Assembly: GCF_017639205.1 (NCBI RefSeq)
Contig: NZ_CP071139.1
Coordinates: forward strand, 6,881,501 to 6,945,500
Source: Streptomyces nojiriensis
Lineage (GTDB): Bacteria; Actinomycetota; Actinomycetes; Streptomycetales; Streptomycetaceae
Reading direction: 5' to 3'
Length of the DNA: 64,000 nucleotides
In this document: positions 32,640 through 41,310 of the stretch, piece by piece
Layout of the letters: each line of letters opens with the position of its first letter
Position numbering within the stretch: the first letter of the stretch is position 1
Notes under the pieces: model-generated
What the model was told of the DNA's origin: nothing
The model's database searches: none
The model's input: the letters and a program-made list of their open reading frames with translations, nothing else
Made by a program: the position numbers and the translations under genes

Positions 32640-33107
32640 GTGTTCACGAGCGTATTGATGATCGAGCAGCCGCTGACCGCGGTGGACGTGGACTTCGTCA
32701 CCAACCTGCACGGGGACGACGCGGTCTCCTTCATCGTCCTCATGCAGCCCCGGGGCGACCAGGACCGACTGCTGCGCGCCATCGACGACGTAGCGCTCGG
32801 TGAGCTCCCCGAGGCCATCCGTGAGGGTGACGAACCCGAGGGCGAGGCCGCCCTCGGCCCTGCCGCGCACGCCCTCGCCCACTCCCTGAACGCGTTGCGC
32901 GCCAAGGGCGCCAACGCCGTCGGGCAGATCGTCGAGGACCACCCGCTCGACAAGCTGAAGTCCGTCGTGGACGAGCACGGGGCCGACGAGGTGATCGTCC
33001 TGACCGCCCCGCACTTCGTGGAGGAGTTCTTCCACCGGGACTGGGCCTCGCGCGCCCGACACAAGGTCGGCGTTCCCGTGCTCAAGCTCTTCGCCCACAA
33101 CGAATAG
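32640..33107 (+). CDS. conserved actinobacterial protein of unknown function
   Basis: A 155-residue cytoplasmic protein. It begins VFTSVLMIEQPLTAVDVDFVTNLHGDD and contains IVLMQPRGDQDRLLRAIDDVAL and VVDEHGADEVIVLTAPHFVEEFFHRDW, a Rossmann-like pattern reminiscent of universal stress proteins. The GTG at 32640 is decided by AAGGAG at 32625-32630 and is preferred over an ATG at 32622 inside that site. It sits just upstream of murC on the same strand, 61 bases away. Homologues are sometimes labelled indole-3-glycerol-phosphate synthase, but no TIM-barrel active-site motif is present. Confidence 0.72.
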   Translation: MFTSVLMIEQPLTAVDVDFVTNLHGDDAVSFIVLMQPRGDQDRLLRAIDDVALGELPEAIREGDEPEGEAALGPAAHALAHSLNALRAKGANAVGQIVEDHPLDKLKSVVDEHGADEVIVLTAPHFVEEFFHRDWASRARHKVGVPVLKLFAHNE

Positions 33108-33168
33108 GCTTGGGGCCAGTCAGAGCCTCACGCGCACCCGCAAGACACACGATCCTGGAGCGACCTGA

Positions 33169-34566
33169 ATGAAGCCCGGCCTGCCGACCGCCATGGAACG
33201 GCCCCACTTCATCGGCATCGGCGGCGCCGGCATGTCCGGCATCGCGAAGATCCTGGCCCAGCGCGGAGCGCAGGTGGCCGGCAGCGACAGCCGCGGTGAC
33301 TCCGAGACCGCCGAGGCGCTGCGCGCCCACGGCGCCACGGTCCACGGCGGACACGCGGCCGGGAACCTCGCCGCCGACTCCACCTGCGTGGTCGTCTCCA
33401 GCGCGATCCGCGCCGACAACCCCGAGCTGGCCCGCGCCGCCGAGCTCGGCATCCCCGTCGTGCACCGCTCGGACGCGCTGGCCGCCCTGATGGACGGGCT
33501 GCGGCCGATCGCCGTCGCCGGCACGCACGGCAAGACCACCACCACCTCGATGCTGGCGGTGTCCCTCTCGGCCCTGGGCCTGGACCCCTCGTACGCCATC
33601 GGCGGCGACCTGGACGCCCCCGGCTCCAACGCCCACCACGGCGAGGGCGACATCTTCGTCGCCGAGGCGGACGAGAGCGACCGCACCTTCCACAAGTACA
33701 CCCCGCAGGTCGCGATCATCCTCAACGCGGAGCTCGACCACCACGCGAACTACGCCTCCATCGACGAGATCTACGAGTCCTTCGAGACCTTCGTCGGCAA
33801 GGTCGTGCCCGGCGGCACCCTCGTCGTCGCCCACGGCCAGGAGGGCGCGGCCGAGATCGCCCGCCGCGCCGCCGGCCGGGAGGGCCTCACCGTCGTCACG
33901 TACGGCGAGGATGAGGGCGCCGACGTCCGGATCACCAAGATCACCCCGCGCGGTCTGACCAGCGAGGTCACCGTGGTCCTGGACGGCCGGATGCTCACCT
34001 TCACCGTCTCGGTCCCCGGCCGCCACTACGCGCACAACGCCGTAGCGGCCCTCGCCGCGGGCGTGGCGCTCGGCATCCCGGCGCACAACCTGGCGAGCGC
34101 GCTCGGCAAGTACACCGGCGTCAAGCGCCGCCTCCAGCTCAAGGGCGAGGCCGCGGGCGTCCAGGTGATCGACTCCTACGCGCACCACCCCACCGAGATG
34201 ACCGCCGACCTGGAGGCCATCCGCGGAGCCGCCGGCGACTCCCGGATCCTGGTCGTCTTCCAGCCGCACCTCTTCTCCCGCACCCAGGAGCTCGGCAAGG
34301 AGATGGGCGCGTCCCTGGCCCTCGCCGACGCCTCCCTGGTCCTGGACATCTACCCGGCCCGCGAGGACCCGATCCCCGGCGTCACCAGCGAGCTGATCAT
34401 CTCGGCCGCGCGGGCGGCGGGCGCCGACGTCACCGCCGAGCACGACAAGGCGGCCGTCGCCGACGCCATCGCGGGAATGGCCAAGCCCGGTGATCTCGTT
34501 CTCACCATGGGCGCGGGCGACGTCACGGACCTCGGTCCGGCCATCCTCGCCCGGCTGTCGAGCTGA
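33169..34566 (+). CDS. murC: UDP-N-acetylmuramate-L-alanine ligase
   Basis: A 465-residue ATP-dependent ligase adding L-Ala to UDP-MurNAc, the first peptide step of peptidoglycan synthesis in the cytoplasm. The N-terminal UDP-binding site is FIGIGGAGMSGIAKIL, the ATP loop is VAGTHGKTTTTSMLAV, the Mur Lys/His region is EADESDRTFHKYTP, and the C-terminal domain includes DSYAHHPTEM and FQPHLFSRT. Length is normal. It lies outside any division and cell-wall cluster, between an unknown gene and msrB. A GGAG ribosome site lies about 12 bases upstream of the ATG. Confidence 0.96.
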   Translation: MKPGLPTAMERPHFIGIGGAGMSGIAKILAQRGAQVAGSDSRGDSETAEALRAHGATVHGGHAAGNLAADSTCVVVSSAIRADNPELARAAELGIPVVHRSDALAALMDGLRPIAVAGTHGKTTTTSMLAVSLSALGLDPSYAIGGDLDAPGSNAHHGEGDIFVAEADESDRTFHKYTPQVAIILNAELDHHANYASIDEIYESFETFVGKVVPGGTLVVAHGQEGAAEIARRAAGREGLTVVTYGEDEGADVRITKITPRGLTSEVTVVLDGRMLTFTVSVPGRHYAHNAVAALAAGVALGIPAHNLASALGKYTGVKRRLQLKGEAAGVQVIDSYAHHPTEMTADLEAIRGAAGDSRILVVFQPHLFSRTQELGKEMGASLALADASLVLDIYPAREDPIPGVTSELIISAARAAGADVTAEHDKAAVADAIAGMAKPGDLVLTMGAGDVTDLGPAILARLSS

Positions 34567-34589
34567 AGGTACGAGGGAGCGGGAGAGTC

Positions 34590-34997
34590 ATGTCCTACGA
34601 GGTCGAGAAGACGGACGAGCAGTGGCAGGCGGAGCTGACCCCGTCCGAGTACCAGGTACTGCGCCTGGCGGGCACCGAGCCGGCCTTCCGCGGTGAATAC
34701 ACGGACACCAAGACGGAGGGCGTCTACTCCTGCCGCGGCTGCGGGTCCGAGCTGTTCCGCTCGTCGGAGAAGTTCGAGTCGCACTGCGGCTGGCCCTCCT
34801 TCTTCGACCCCAAGGACACCGAGGCGGTCGAACTGATCTCGGACACCTCGCACGGGATGGTCCGCACGGAGGTCCGCTGCGCGAAGTGCGGCTCCCACCT
34901 GGGCCACGTCTTCGAGGGCGAGGGCTACCCGACCCCCACGGACCAGCGGTACTGCATCAACAGCATCTCCCTGCGCCTGACGCCGACGGAGGGCTGA
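34590..34997 (+). CDS. msrB: peptide-methionine (R)-S-oxide reductase
   Basis: A 135-residue enzyme that reduces the R-epimer of methionine sulfoxide in proteins. The catalytic Cys is in QRYCINSIS near the C-terminus. Zinc ligands are the two CxxC motifs in YSCRGCGSELF and RCAKCGSHLG. The HCGWPSFFDP segment is diagnostic. It starts 23 bases after the murC stop and is probably co-transcribed with it. It ends at a hairpin terminator. Confidence 0.95.
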   Translation: MSYEVEKTDEQWQAELTPSEYQVLRLAGTEPAFRGEYTDTKTEGVYSCRGCGSELFRSSEKFESHCGWPSFFDPKDTEAVELISDTSHGMVRTEVRCAKCGSHLGHVFEGEGYPTPTDQRYCINSISLRLTPTEG

Positions 34998-35035
34998 CCG
35001 GCCCGCGCGCCGTCCCGGCCGCGCCCCGGAGCCGC

Positions 35036-35072
35036 CGAGGGCCCCGGACCCCGATGGGTTCCGGGGCCCTCG
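35036..35072. terminator. terminator between msrB and the SnoaL-like gene
   Basis: CGAGGGCCCCGGA and its complement form a 13-bp stem with an 11-base loop that can close further by three C-G pairs. It lies 39 bases after the msrB stop and 19 bases before the convergent gene's stop, so it probably serves both. Confidence 0.8.
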
Positions 35073-35090
35073 CGCACCCCGCCGGCGCCC

Positions 35091-35543
35091 TCATCGGGGA
35101 AGCCGGTCCCCGGCCTCGAAGGCCCGGGCGACGGCGAGGCTGTCCTCGTAGACGTGGTGCCGGGTGACCAGACCGTCCTCGACGGTGAGATGCAGGGCGA
35201 ACCGCGCGCGATACGCGCGTCCGGTGGGCCGGGCGGTCCGGCGGATCTCGCCGAGCACGACCGCGTCGCTCCCGTCGACGAGGATGCGCTCGACCTCGTT
35301 CCCCACGTCCTCGGGCACGTGGTACTCGGCGAGCTCGCGATAGTGGGCCGCGGCGTCGGCCCGGGTGGACCGGTGCCGGATCCACGGCGTGGCACCGCGG
35401 CCGTGCTCGGCCTCCGGCCAGTCGAGCTTCCAATCGCCCCGCTCGGCGTACAACTCGGCGATGCGCTCGGGGTCGCCCCCGCCGATCCTGCGCAGCAACT
35501 CCTCCACCACGGTGCGCGTGTCCGTAGGTGCGGCTGTGGACAT
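35091..35543 (-). CDS. SnoaL-like/NTF2-fold protein
   Basis: A 150-residue protein of the NTF2/SnoaL fold: VVEELLRRIGGGDPERIAELYAE at the N-terminus, HYRELAEYHVPEDVGNEVER in the middle and RARFALHLTVEDGLVTRHHVYED near the C-terminus. Such proteins act as ester-pocket isomerases, cyclases or non-enzymatic binders, and the active residues vary, so the reaction is unknown. The ATG at 35543 has GGAGGGG upstream. It stands alone beside the tRNA-like gene and is convergent with msrB. Confidence 0.75.
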   Translation of the reverse strand: MSTAAPTDTRTVVEELLRRIGGGDPERIAELYAERGDWKLDWPEAEHGRGATPWIRHRSTRADAAAHYRELAEYHVPEDVGNEVERILVDGSDAVVLGEIRRTARPTGRAYRARFALHLTVEDGLVTRHHVYEDSLAVARAFEAGDRLPR

Positions 35544-35941
35544 GGCTGACCCCTCCGTCCCGGTTCCGCGTCCTGCGACGCGGGGAAAGCGCCCATCCTG
35601 CCGGTGCGGGCACGCCGCGACGATTACCTCCGGGGTAAGGCGGGGCGCGCCGGACCCAGGGCCCCACGGCCCCGCCGATCGCCGGCCCCGTCGTCGTGTA
35701 CGCGCTCCTCGGCGCCGCAGTCGGTTCACGGTGGCGAATGGGGCCGGCGGGACCGTACCCGCGGGTCAGGCGATGACCCGGACGGCATCCGGCTTGGGGA
35801 TCCGAGGGCGGCGAGGGCAGGATTCGAACCTACGTCCACCCGGGAGTCGAGCCGGGCGCTCCTCCGCAGAGCTTCCTCGCCGCCGTCCCGATCATCCGCA
35901 CGCCACGCCCCCCGGGTCAACGGGATTTCGCGGCCCGGGAG
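35544..35941. other. gene-poor interval holding the tRNA-like gene
   Basis: About 400 bases without a supported protein gene. It contains the upstream region of the SnoaL-like gene, the tRNA-like sequence at 35809-35881 and a short run to the stop of the next minus-strand gene. Open frames here have no ribosome site and no recognisable sequence. Confidence 0.5.
35809..35881 (-). tRNA. aberrant tRNA-like gene, type undetermined
   Basis: The 73-base minus-strand sequence folds as a cloverleaf: a perfect seven-pair acceptor stem (GGCGAGG/CCTCGCC), a D stem GCTC/GAGC with a short loop, an anticodon stem CCCGG/CCGGG, a T arm GTAGG-TTCGAAT-CCTGC, and a G discriminator. It is unusual in three ways: position 8 is A instead of T, the D loop is atypical, and the anticodon loop is eight bases (CTCGACTC). 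If the first seven bases are used the anticodon would be CGA, but a Ser tRNA needs a long variable arm and this has five bases. CCA is not encoded. It may be a decayed or specialised tRNA. Confidence 0.6.
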
Positions 35942-37315
35942 TCACAGCCATTCCTCGGCCGCCGCGCGCTTGCCGCGGCCCGAGAACACCCCCGCCGACC
36001 GCATCGCGCTCGCCATCAGCGGGTCGGCGACGGCCACGCCGTGCACCAGCTCCGGCGTGCGCCGGAAGCGGACGGCCTCCGCCGTCGGGCGGGGCGCGGT
36101 CCAGCCGCCCGCCACCGGGTCCACGCCGTGCCGGGAGCAGGCCGCCTCCACCAGCGAGCGCGTGCACTCCTTCTCGCCCCGCAGGACCTCCCAGGGCCGG
36201 GGCAGATCCGCCCACACGTAGGTGTCGGGGTGCAGCCCGCCGCCGCCCCTGCGGTGCCAGGCGGCCACGTCGGCCGCCATCAGCCGCGGGACCTTGCCCG
36301 GGCAGACGCGGTTCAGGACCTCCTCCTGGCCCAGCTCGGTCATCAGGGCGAACCAGTGCGCGCGGGCGGTCCCCCAGGCCTGCGCGGCCTGGTTCCACGT
36401 CGAGGAGTCGTCGCCACGCCGCACCACCATGCTCGTCGCCTCGAAGCCGGAGCGGTTCCACGCGTCCTCCAGCAGCTCGGCCACCTCGCGCAGGAAGCGG
36501 TTCCACCGCACCAGCAGCCGGATCAGCTCCTGGTCGGACAGGTGCCCGAGCACCTCCCGGGTCGGGTGGACGTGCGCCACGGCGTACCAGTCGGTCCGTT
36601 CGGGCGCCGCGCGCAGGCGCCGCAGGAGAGCGTCGGCGATCTCGTCGTACGGGCGGCGCTGCGCGCCGTTGGTGAAGACGCTGCGCATGTGGGCGCGGGC
36701 GGTGAGGTACGCGATGAACGCGGCGGTGTCGGGGTCCGCGCCGAACACCTCGTACGGCAGCGCGTGCGCGAGCGCGCCCTTGCCGGTCATCGTGACCTCG
36801 CGGCGGCGCTGTTCGTGGAGGAGCCGGGCCAGCTTGGCCTCCATCCGCCGCAACAGCCGGAACCGCTTGTTGTACTGACGCCCGGACAGCTCGCCGATGC
36901 CGGCTTCGTCCCGCTCCGTCCGGTTCAGCCGGTCCAGGCCGAAGTCGTTCTCCCCGTACCGGCGGTGGATCTCCTCGCCGGCCCGGCGGATGACCGCCTC
37001 GATCTCGGCGGGATCGTCCCCGGCTCCCTCGGGGAGTTCGGGAACGGACGCGAACAGCGCGCTGGCGCGGGCGAGCTGACGCTGCGCGCCGACGGGAGCG
37101 GCGAACTCCTCCAGCATCGAGGTGTATCCGTGCCAGATCCTGCGCAGGGAGTGCCGGGAGGCCTTCTCCAGAGCCTCGGCGGTGGCGGGATCGGGAACGA
37201 TCCGACGGGCGGCGAACAAATCCTGGATCAGCTGGGCGATGTCCTCGGGGCGTCTGCGGAGCCTCAGCGAGGCGTGCAACTCGCGGACCACCTGCTCGGC
37301 ATGGTGCGACGGCAT
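35942..37315 (-). CDS. conserved hypothetical protein
   Basis: A 457-residue cytoplasmic protein, rich in Arg, Ala and Trp. The middle resembles SGRQYNKRFRLLRRMEAKLARL followed by TGKGALAHALPYEVFGADPDTAAFIAYLTARAHMRSVF. The latter half contains NRFLREVAELLEDAWNRSGFEATSMV and VWADLPRPWEVL. I see no signal peptide, membrane segment or catalytic motif, and do not recognise a family. Helical structure dominates. The start ATG at 37315 is supported only by position; a GTG a few codons upstream is possible. Divergent from the conservon kinase gene across 230 bases. Confidence 0.7.
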   Translation of the reverse strand: MPSHHAEQVVRELHASLRLRRRPEDIAQLIQDLFAARRIVPDPATAEALEKASRHSLRRIWHGYTSMLEEFAAPVGAQRQLARASALFASVPELPEGAGDDPAEIEAVIRRAGEEIHRRYGENDFGLDRLNRTERDEAGIGELSGRQYNKRFRLLRRMEAKLARLLHEQRRREVTMTGKGALAHALPYEVFGADPDTAAFIAYLTARAHMRSVFTNGAQRRPYDEIADALLRRLRAAPERTDWYAVAHVHPTREVLGHLSDQELIRLLVRWNRFLREVAELLEDAWNRSGFEATSMVVRRGDDSSTWNQAAQAWGTARAHWFALMTELGQEEVLNRVCPGKVPRLMAADVAAWHRRGGGGLHPDTYVWADLPRPWEVLRGEKECTRSLVEAACSRHGVDPVAGGWTAPRPTAEAVRFRRTPELVHGVAVADPLMASAMRSAGVFSGRGKRAAAEEWL

Positions 37316-37543
37316 GGGCCTCACCCTGCCACCGGACACCCGCGACCTCCACCGGTTAACCGGCGGCCGGAACCCGAGGGGGCCGCCTTGGTGTCGAGTA
37401 CGTCGCGGTTCGATTCCGATCCGATCTCTGGCCTGCGATGATTTACCGCAACTAGCACGCTTCGGCCTCTGAAGACACCTATCCGAATCTCCGCCATGTC
37501 TGGTTATGATCGGCCTCCCGCCGTCCCCCGCTCGCGAGGACCG

Positions 37544-39931
37544 ATGTCTCCCATAGAACCCGAAGGCATACGACGGCAGTCGACGACCCGTCGGCGACGC
37601 ACCGTGCGTCTGCGCACCCTCCTGATCTGGCTGGCGGTGGTCCCCACCCTCGCGATGGGCACCCAGGTGACGGTGACCGCGGAGCGGTTGCTGGCCCAGT
37701 CGGACAAGCTGCGGTCCGACGTGGCGGCCGCCGAACAGGTCGGCGCCCCGCTCTACACGCTCATGGTCGACATGCAGGCCGAACGGACGGCGACCGCCGC
37801 CCGGTGGGCGGGCAACGACGGGTCCGAGGGCGAACTGCGCGCCCGCCGCGATGCCACGGACCTGGCCGCGGCCGAGTTCCGCCGCCTGGCGGTCGATCCC
37901 TCGCGGTCCTTCGCGGAGGTGACCCGGCAACTGGAGAAACTGCCCGTCCACCGGCAGCGCGCGGACACCCGCAGCGGCTCCGCCGACAGCACGCTGGCCT
38001 ACTACTCCGAGGTGATCGGCAAGGTCATCCAGGTGTACCAGCAGGAGTTCAGCCACGCCGAGGACGCCGAACTCGCCCAGGCCAGCCGTCCCGTGGTGTC
38101 GATGCTCCAGGCCACCGAGATGGTGGCGCGCGAGGACACCGTCCTGGCCCTGGCGGGCCCGTCGGGGGAACTGACCTTCGCCGGCTACGACCAGTTCGTC
38201 AGTGCCCTGGGTGCCCAGCGGTACCTGCACGAGGCGCTGATCGTGCCGCACCTGACGGCCCGGGACCAGCGGTTCTACGAGCGGGTCGTCGGCTCCTCGG
38301 ACTGGCAGACCAAGACGCGCATCGAGAGCGCGGTCCTCTCCGGGCACAAGGACATCCCCTCGGGCATCAAGCTGCCCGCCGACATCAACGGCTGGTCCTC
38401 CGCGCACTCCAACTTCTCGGTGCAGATGACCACGCTCAACATCGACCTGGCGCGCTCGGTGCTCGCCCGCGGCGAGGCCAAGGCCGACGAGCTGCAGACC
38501 GAGGTCGCCTGGCTGATCGGGGGCAGCGCCGGCGGGCTGCTGGCCGTCGTGATCGTGGTCGTCCTCACCACCCGGTCGGTGCTCCGCCGCCTGAAGAACC
38601 TGCACGAACGCACGGTGACCGTCGCCGAGGAGACCCTCCCCGACGTCGTCGCCCGGCTCCGGCGCGGGCAGACCGTGGACCCCGACGCCCTGCCGGCCGT
38701 GAGCGGGGACCAGGACGAGGTCGGACGCATCAGCGACGCCTTCGCCCGGGCCGTCGCGGTGTCCGTCGACGGACACCGCGAGCTCGCTGCCGAGCGCCAC
38801 GGATTCGGCCTGTTCGCCTCCGGCATCGCCTCGCGCACCGGAAACCTGGTCAGCCGCCAGCTGAGCCTCACCGAGGACCTCCAGGACACCTTCGGCCACG
38901 ACGAGGCGCTGCTCGCCGAGCTGATGCGCGCCGACCAGCTGACGGTCGGCATGCGGCGGCAGATCGAGAACCTCCTCATCCTGGCGGGCGGCGAGGTCCC
39001 CGACCCGCACACCGAGCCCATGCGCGTCGCAGACCTGCTGCGCGAAGCGGCAGCGGAGGTCGAGGACTTCCGGCGCATCGAGCGGCAGGCCCTGGACGAG
39101 ACCAGCGTGGAACCCGGCGCCGTCAGCCAGATCAGCCACCTGCTCGCGGAGCTGCTGGACAACGCCACCCGGTTCTCCCCGCCCAAGTCCAAGGTGGTCA
39201 TCCGCGCCGAACTGGTGACGGACGGGCTGTCGGTCGAGATCGAGGACCGCGGGCCGCGGGTGAGCCCGGAGCGCTACGAGGAGATGAACGGGCGCCTGCA
39301 CGAGGCCCCGCCGTACTCCGTGCTGGCGCAGAACGCGCACCGGCTCGGCCTCTTCGTGGTCGGGCACCTCGCCGACCAGCTCCGCGCGACGGTGACCCTG
39401 CGCCGCTCGGTGTACGGGGGCACCTCGGCGGTGGTGATCCTGCCCAGGCAGCTGCTGGTGACGACCGACCCGCAGGCCCCGCGCGAGATCGAGCCGCAGG
39501 CCCGGGTCCTGGAGCTGCTCCCGGCCCCGGCGCCGGCCCCGGCGCCGGCCCCGGCTCTGGCCTTGGCCGCCCCCGCGCCGAGCCGGCCCGCGGAACGAGG
39601 GCCCGAGCCCGCCGTCGCGCCCGACCCGGAGCCCGAGCCCGTCGTGCGCACGAGCGCCGGGCTGCCGAGCCGCCGTGCGAAGACACCCGCGGCCGTGCCC
39701 GCACCCGCACCCGCGGCCGTGCCCGCCCTCGTACCCGCGCCCGCGGTCCGCCCGGCCCTCCCCGAGCGCGTCCCGCAGACCCACATCGCCGAACAGCTGC
39801 GCGAGCCCCGCGCGCAGGAAACCGTCGTCCGGCCCGACACCGCGACACCCGAAGAGGTGGCCGATGCCTGGGCGGACTACGAACAGGGGACCCAGACAGT
39901 GGAAGAAGAGCTCCGACGGGATCAGCCATGA
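37544..39931 (+). CDS. cvnA: conservon sensor histidine kinase-like protein (CvnA)
   Basis: A 795-residue membrane protein. An N-terminal helix (LRTLLIWLAVVPTLAMGTQV) and a second (WLIGGSAGGLLAVVIVVVLTT, near residue 345) bracket an extracellular nitrate-sensor-like helical domain. A HAMP-like region and the ATPase domain follow, with N-box LLAELLDNATRFSPP and G1 EIEDRGPRVSP. The C-terminal 150 residues are a disordered Pro/Ala-rich tail (PAPAPAPAPAPA). A classical phospho-His box is not clear. ATG 37544 is preferred for the adjacent AGGA; ATG 37496 is an alternative. It overlaps the next gene by ATGA, forming the four-gene conservon that assembles a membrane complex with CvnB-D. Confidence 0.87.
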   Translation: MSPIEPEGIRRQSTTRRRRTVRLRTLLIWLAVVPTLAMGTQVTVTAERLLAQSDKLRSDVAAAEQVGAPLYTLMVDMQAERTATAARWAGNDGSEGELRARRDATDLAAAEFRRLAVDPSRSFAEVTRQLEKLPVHRQRADTRSGSADSTLAYYSEVIGKVIQVYQQEFSHAEDAELAQASRPVVSMLQATEMVAREDTVLALAGPSGELTFAGYDQFVSALGAQRYLHEALIVPHLTARDQRFYERVVGSSDWQTKTRIESAVLSGHKDIPSGIKLPADINGWSSAHSNFSVQMTTLNIDLARSVLARGEAKADELQTEVAWLIGGSAGGLLAVVIVVVLTTRSVLRRLKNLHERTVTVAEETLPDVVARLRRGQTVDPDALPAVSGDQDEVGRISDAFARAVAVSVDGHRELAAERHGFGLFASGIASRTGNLVSRQLSLTEDLQDTFGHDEALLAELMRADQLTVGMRRQIENLLILAGGEVPDPHTEPMRVADLLREAAAEVEDFRRIERQALDETSVEPGAVSQISHLLAELLDNATRFSPPKSKVVIRAELVTDGLSVEIEDRGPRVSPERYEEMNGRLHEAPPYSVLAQNAHRLGLFVVGHLADQLRATVTLRRSVYGGTSAVVILPRQLLVTTDPQAPREIEPQARVLELLPAPAPAPAPAPALALAAPAPSRPAERGPEPAVAPDPEPEPVVRTSAGLPSRRAKTPAAVPAPAPAAVPALVPAPAVRPALPERVPQTHIAEQLREPRAQETVVRPDTATPEEVADAWADYEQGTQTVEEELRRDQP

Positions 39932-40344
39932 CCACCTCATCGAACACCGCAGCATCCAACGACGCGATCTACAGCGTCCTCGACAACAACCTGAGCAGGA
40001 TCGCCGGCGTCCAGGGGGCCGTGCTGCTCTCCAACGACGGCATCAAGCTCAGCGCCTACCTGCTGGACGAGCCCCAGGCCGAGCGCATGGCGGCCGCCGC
40101 CTCCGGCATCGCGTCCACGATGAAGGCGATATCCCGGGAGATCGACGGCGGTCGCGTCATCCGCCAACTCGTCGAGATGGACGACCGGTACCTCTGCATC
40201 GTCGGATGCGGCGAGGGCAGCACGCTCATCGTGGTGACCTCCCGCAAGGCACGGCTCGGGGAGCTGGGCGGCGAGGCCGTACGGACCGCCCAGGCGCTCG
40301 GCGAGTGGCTGGGCACGCCCGAGCGCGGCCAGCCGACCGCGTAA
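39928..40344 (+). CDS. cvnB: conservon roadblock/LC7-domain protein (CvnB)
   Basis: A 138-residue roadblock/LC7-fold protein: IYSVLDNNLSRIAGVQGAVLLSNDGIKLSAY at the N-terminus and ASTMKAISREI in the middle, followed by LCIVGCGEGSTLIVVTSRKARLGELGG. In conservons this subunit is thought to act as the partner or exchange regulator of the CvnD GTPase. It starts within the cvnA stop (ATGA) and ends at the cvnC start (TAATG). Length normal. Confidence 0.9.
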   Translation: MTTSSNTAASNDAIYSVLDNNLSRIAGVQGAVLLSNDGIKLSAYLLDEPQAERMAAAASGIASTMKAISREIDGGRVIRQLVEMDDRYLCIVGCGEGSTLIVVTSRKARLGELGGEAVRTAQALGEWLGTPERGQPTA

Positions 40345-40724
40345 TGCCGCAGGACGAGCCACAGCCACAGGCGCAGCCCCCGGGCCGCCGCCGGACGCGG
40401 CTGTACGCCCTGACCGACGGGCGTACGGCCGCCGCGCACACCGTCCTCACCATGGACACCACCATCACGGCGGCGGCCGACGGCGAGGTGGACGGGACCC
40501 TGCCCACCGAGTGGCAGGAGATCCTCACCATGTGCGCGCCGCCGGGCGGGCGGGCGGTCGCCGAGATCGCGGCGCGGATGCACATCCGCCTCACCCCGAT
40601 GACGCTGCTCCTCGGCGAACTCGCCGAGCGCGGGCTGATCCACCACCGGCCGCCCCTGGCGGTCGCCGAGACCACCGATGTCCACCTGCTCATGAGAATC
40701 AGGGACAGCCTTGCCCGGATATGA
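40344..40724 (+). CDS. cvnC: conservon DUF742 protein (CvnC)
   Basis: A 126-residue DUF742 protein: RTRLYALTDGRTAAAHTVLTMDT near the N-terminus and a winged-helix-like region (CAPPGGRAVAEIAARMHIRLTPMTLLLGELAERGLIHH). In characterised conservons it is part of the membrane-associated complex. It overlaps cvnB by the TAATG junction and cvnD by 14 bases. Product length is typical. Confidence 0.9.
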   Translation: MPQDEPQPQAQPPGRRRTRLYALTDGRTAAAHTVLTMDTTITAAADGEVDGTLPTEWQEILTMCAPPGGRAVAEIAARMHIRLTPMTLLLGELAERGLIHHRPPLAVAETTDVHLLMRIRDSLARI

Positions 40725-41310
40725 CACGACCGCCCCGCAGGAACCGGCCCCGGTCAAGATCCTCGTCGCCGGTGGGTTCGGGGTCGGGAAGACGACCCTG
40801 GTGGAGACGATCTCCGAGATCGAGCCGCTGCGCACCGAGGAGCGGCTGACGTCCGCCGGCATCGGCGTCGACGATCTCGGCGGCATCGAGTCCAAGACGG
40901 TGACCACCGTGGCGATGGACTTCGGCCGGCTCACCCTCACCGACGCCGGAGTGGTCCTCTACCTGTTCGGTACGCCCGGCCAGGAACGCTTCTGGTTCAT
41001 GTGGGACGACCTGCTGAACGGGGCGCTCGGAGCGATCGTGCTCGTCGACACCCGGCGCCTGGACCGCAGCTTCCCGGCCGTGGACTTCTTCGAGAGCCGC
41101 GGACTGCCCTTCGTGGTCGGCGCGAACTGCTTCCACGGCGAACAGCCCTACACCGCCGAGGAGATCGGAGCGGCGCTGCACCTGCGCGATCCGAACACGC
41201 CCGTCCTCATGCTCGACGCCCGCTCCCGTACGGACGTCCGCGGCTCCCTGCTCGCGCTGCTCGACCTGCTCATCGCCGGTGCGCAGGCCCCGGCGGGCGT
41301 CAGCGGCTGA
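40711..41310 (+). CDS. cvnD: conservon GTPase (CvnD)
   Basis: A 199-residue small GTP-binding protein. G1 is VAGGFGVGKTTLVETI, G3 is the altered LFGTPGQERF, and the G4 position reads VVGANCFHG, where the usual NKxD is not intact, so nucleotide specificity may be relaxed. It begins at TTG 40711 with AGGGA upstream, overlapping cvnC by 14 bases. CvnD would be switched by the conservon complex. The stop overlaps the convergent reductase gene by 11 bases. Confidence 0.9.
   Translation: MPGYDTTAPQEPAPVKILVAGGFGVGKTTLVETISEIEPLRTEERLTSAGIGVDDLGGIESKTVTTVAMDFGRLTLTDAGVVLYLFGTPGQERFWFMWDDLLNGALGAIVLVDTRRLDRSFPAVDFFESRGLPFVVGANCFHGEQPYTAEEIGAALHLRDPNTPVLMLDARSRTDVRGSLLALLDLLIAGAQAPAGVSG

Noticed and set aside
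32640..33107. Indole-3-glycerol-phosphate synthase, a label sometimes given to relatives of this protein.
   Set aside because: At 155 residues it lacks the catalytic Lys/Glu motifs and the length of TrpC. No trp genes are adjacent.
35942..39955. A continuous open frame joining the hypothetical gene at 35942-37315 to the antisense of cvnA.
   Set aside because: The part beyond 37315 runs opposite a conserved kinase and has biased composition; the real gene begins at the ATG near 37315.
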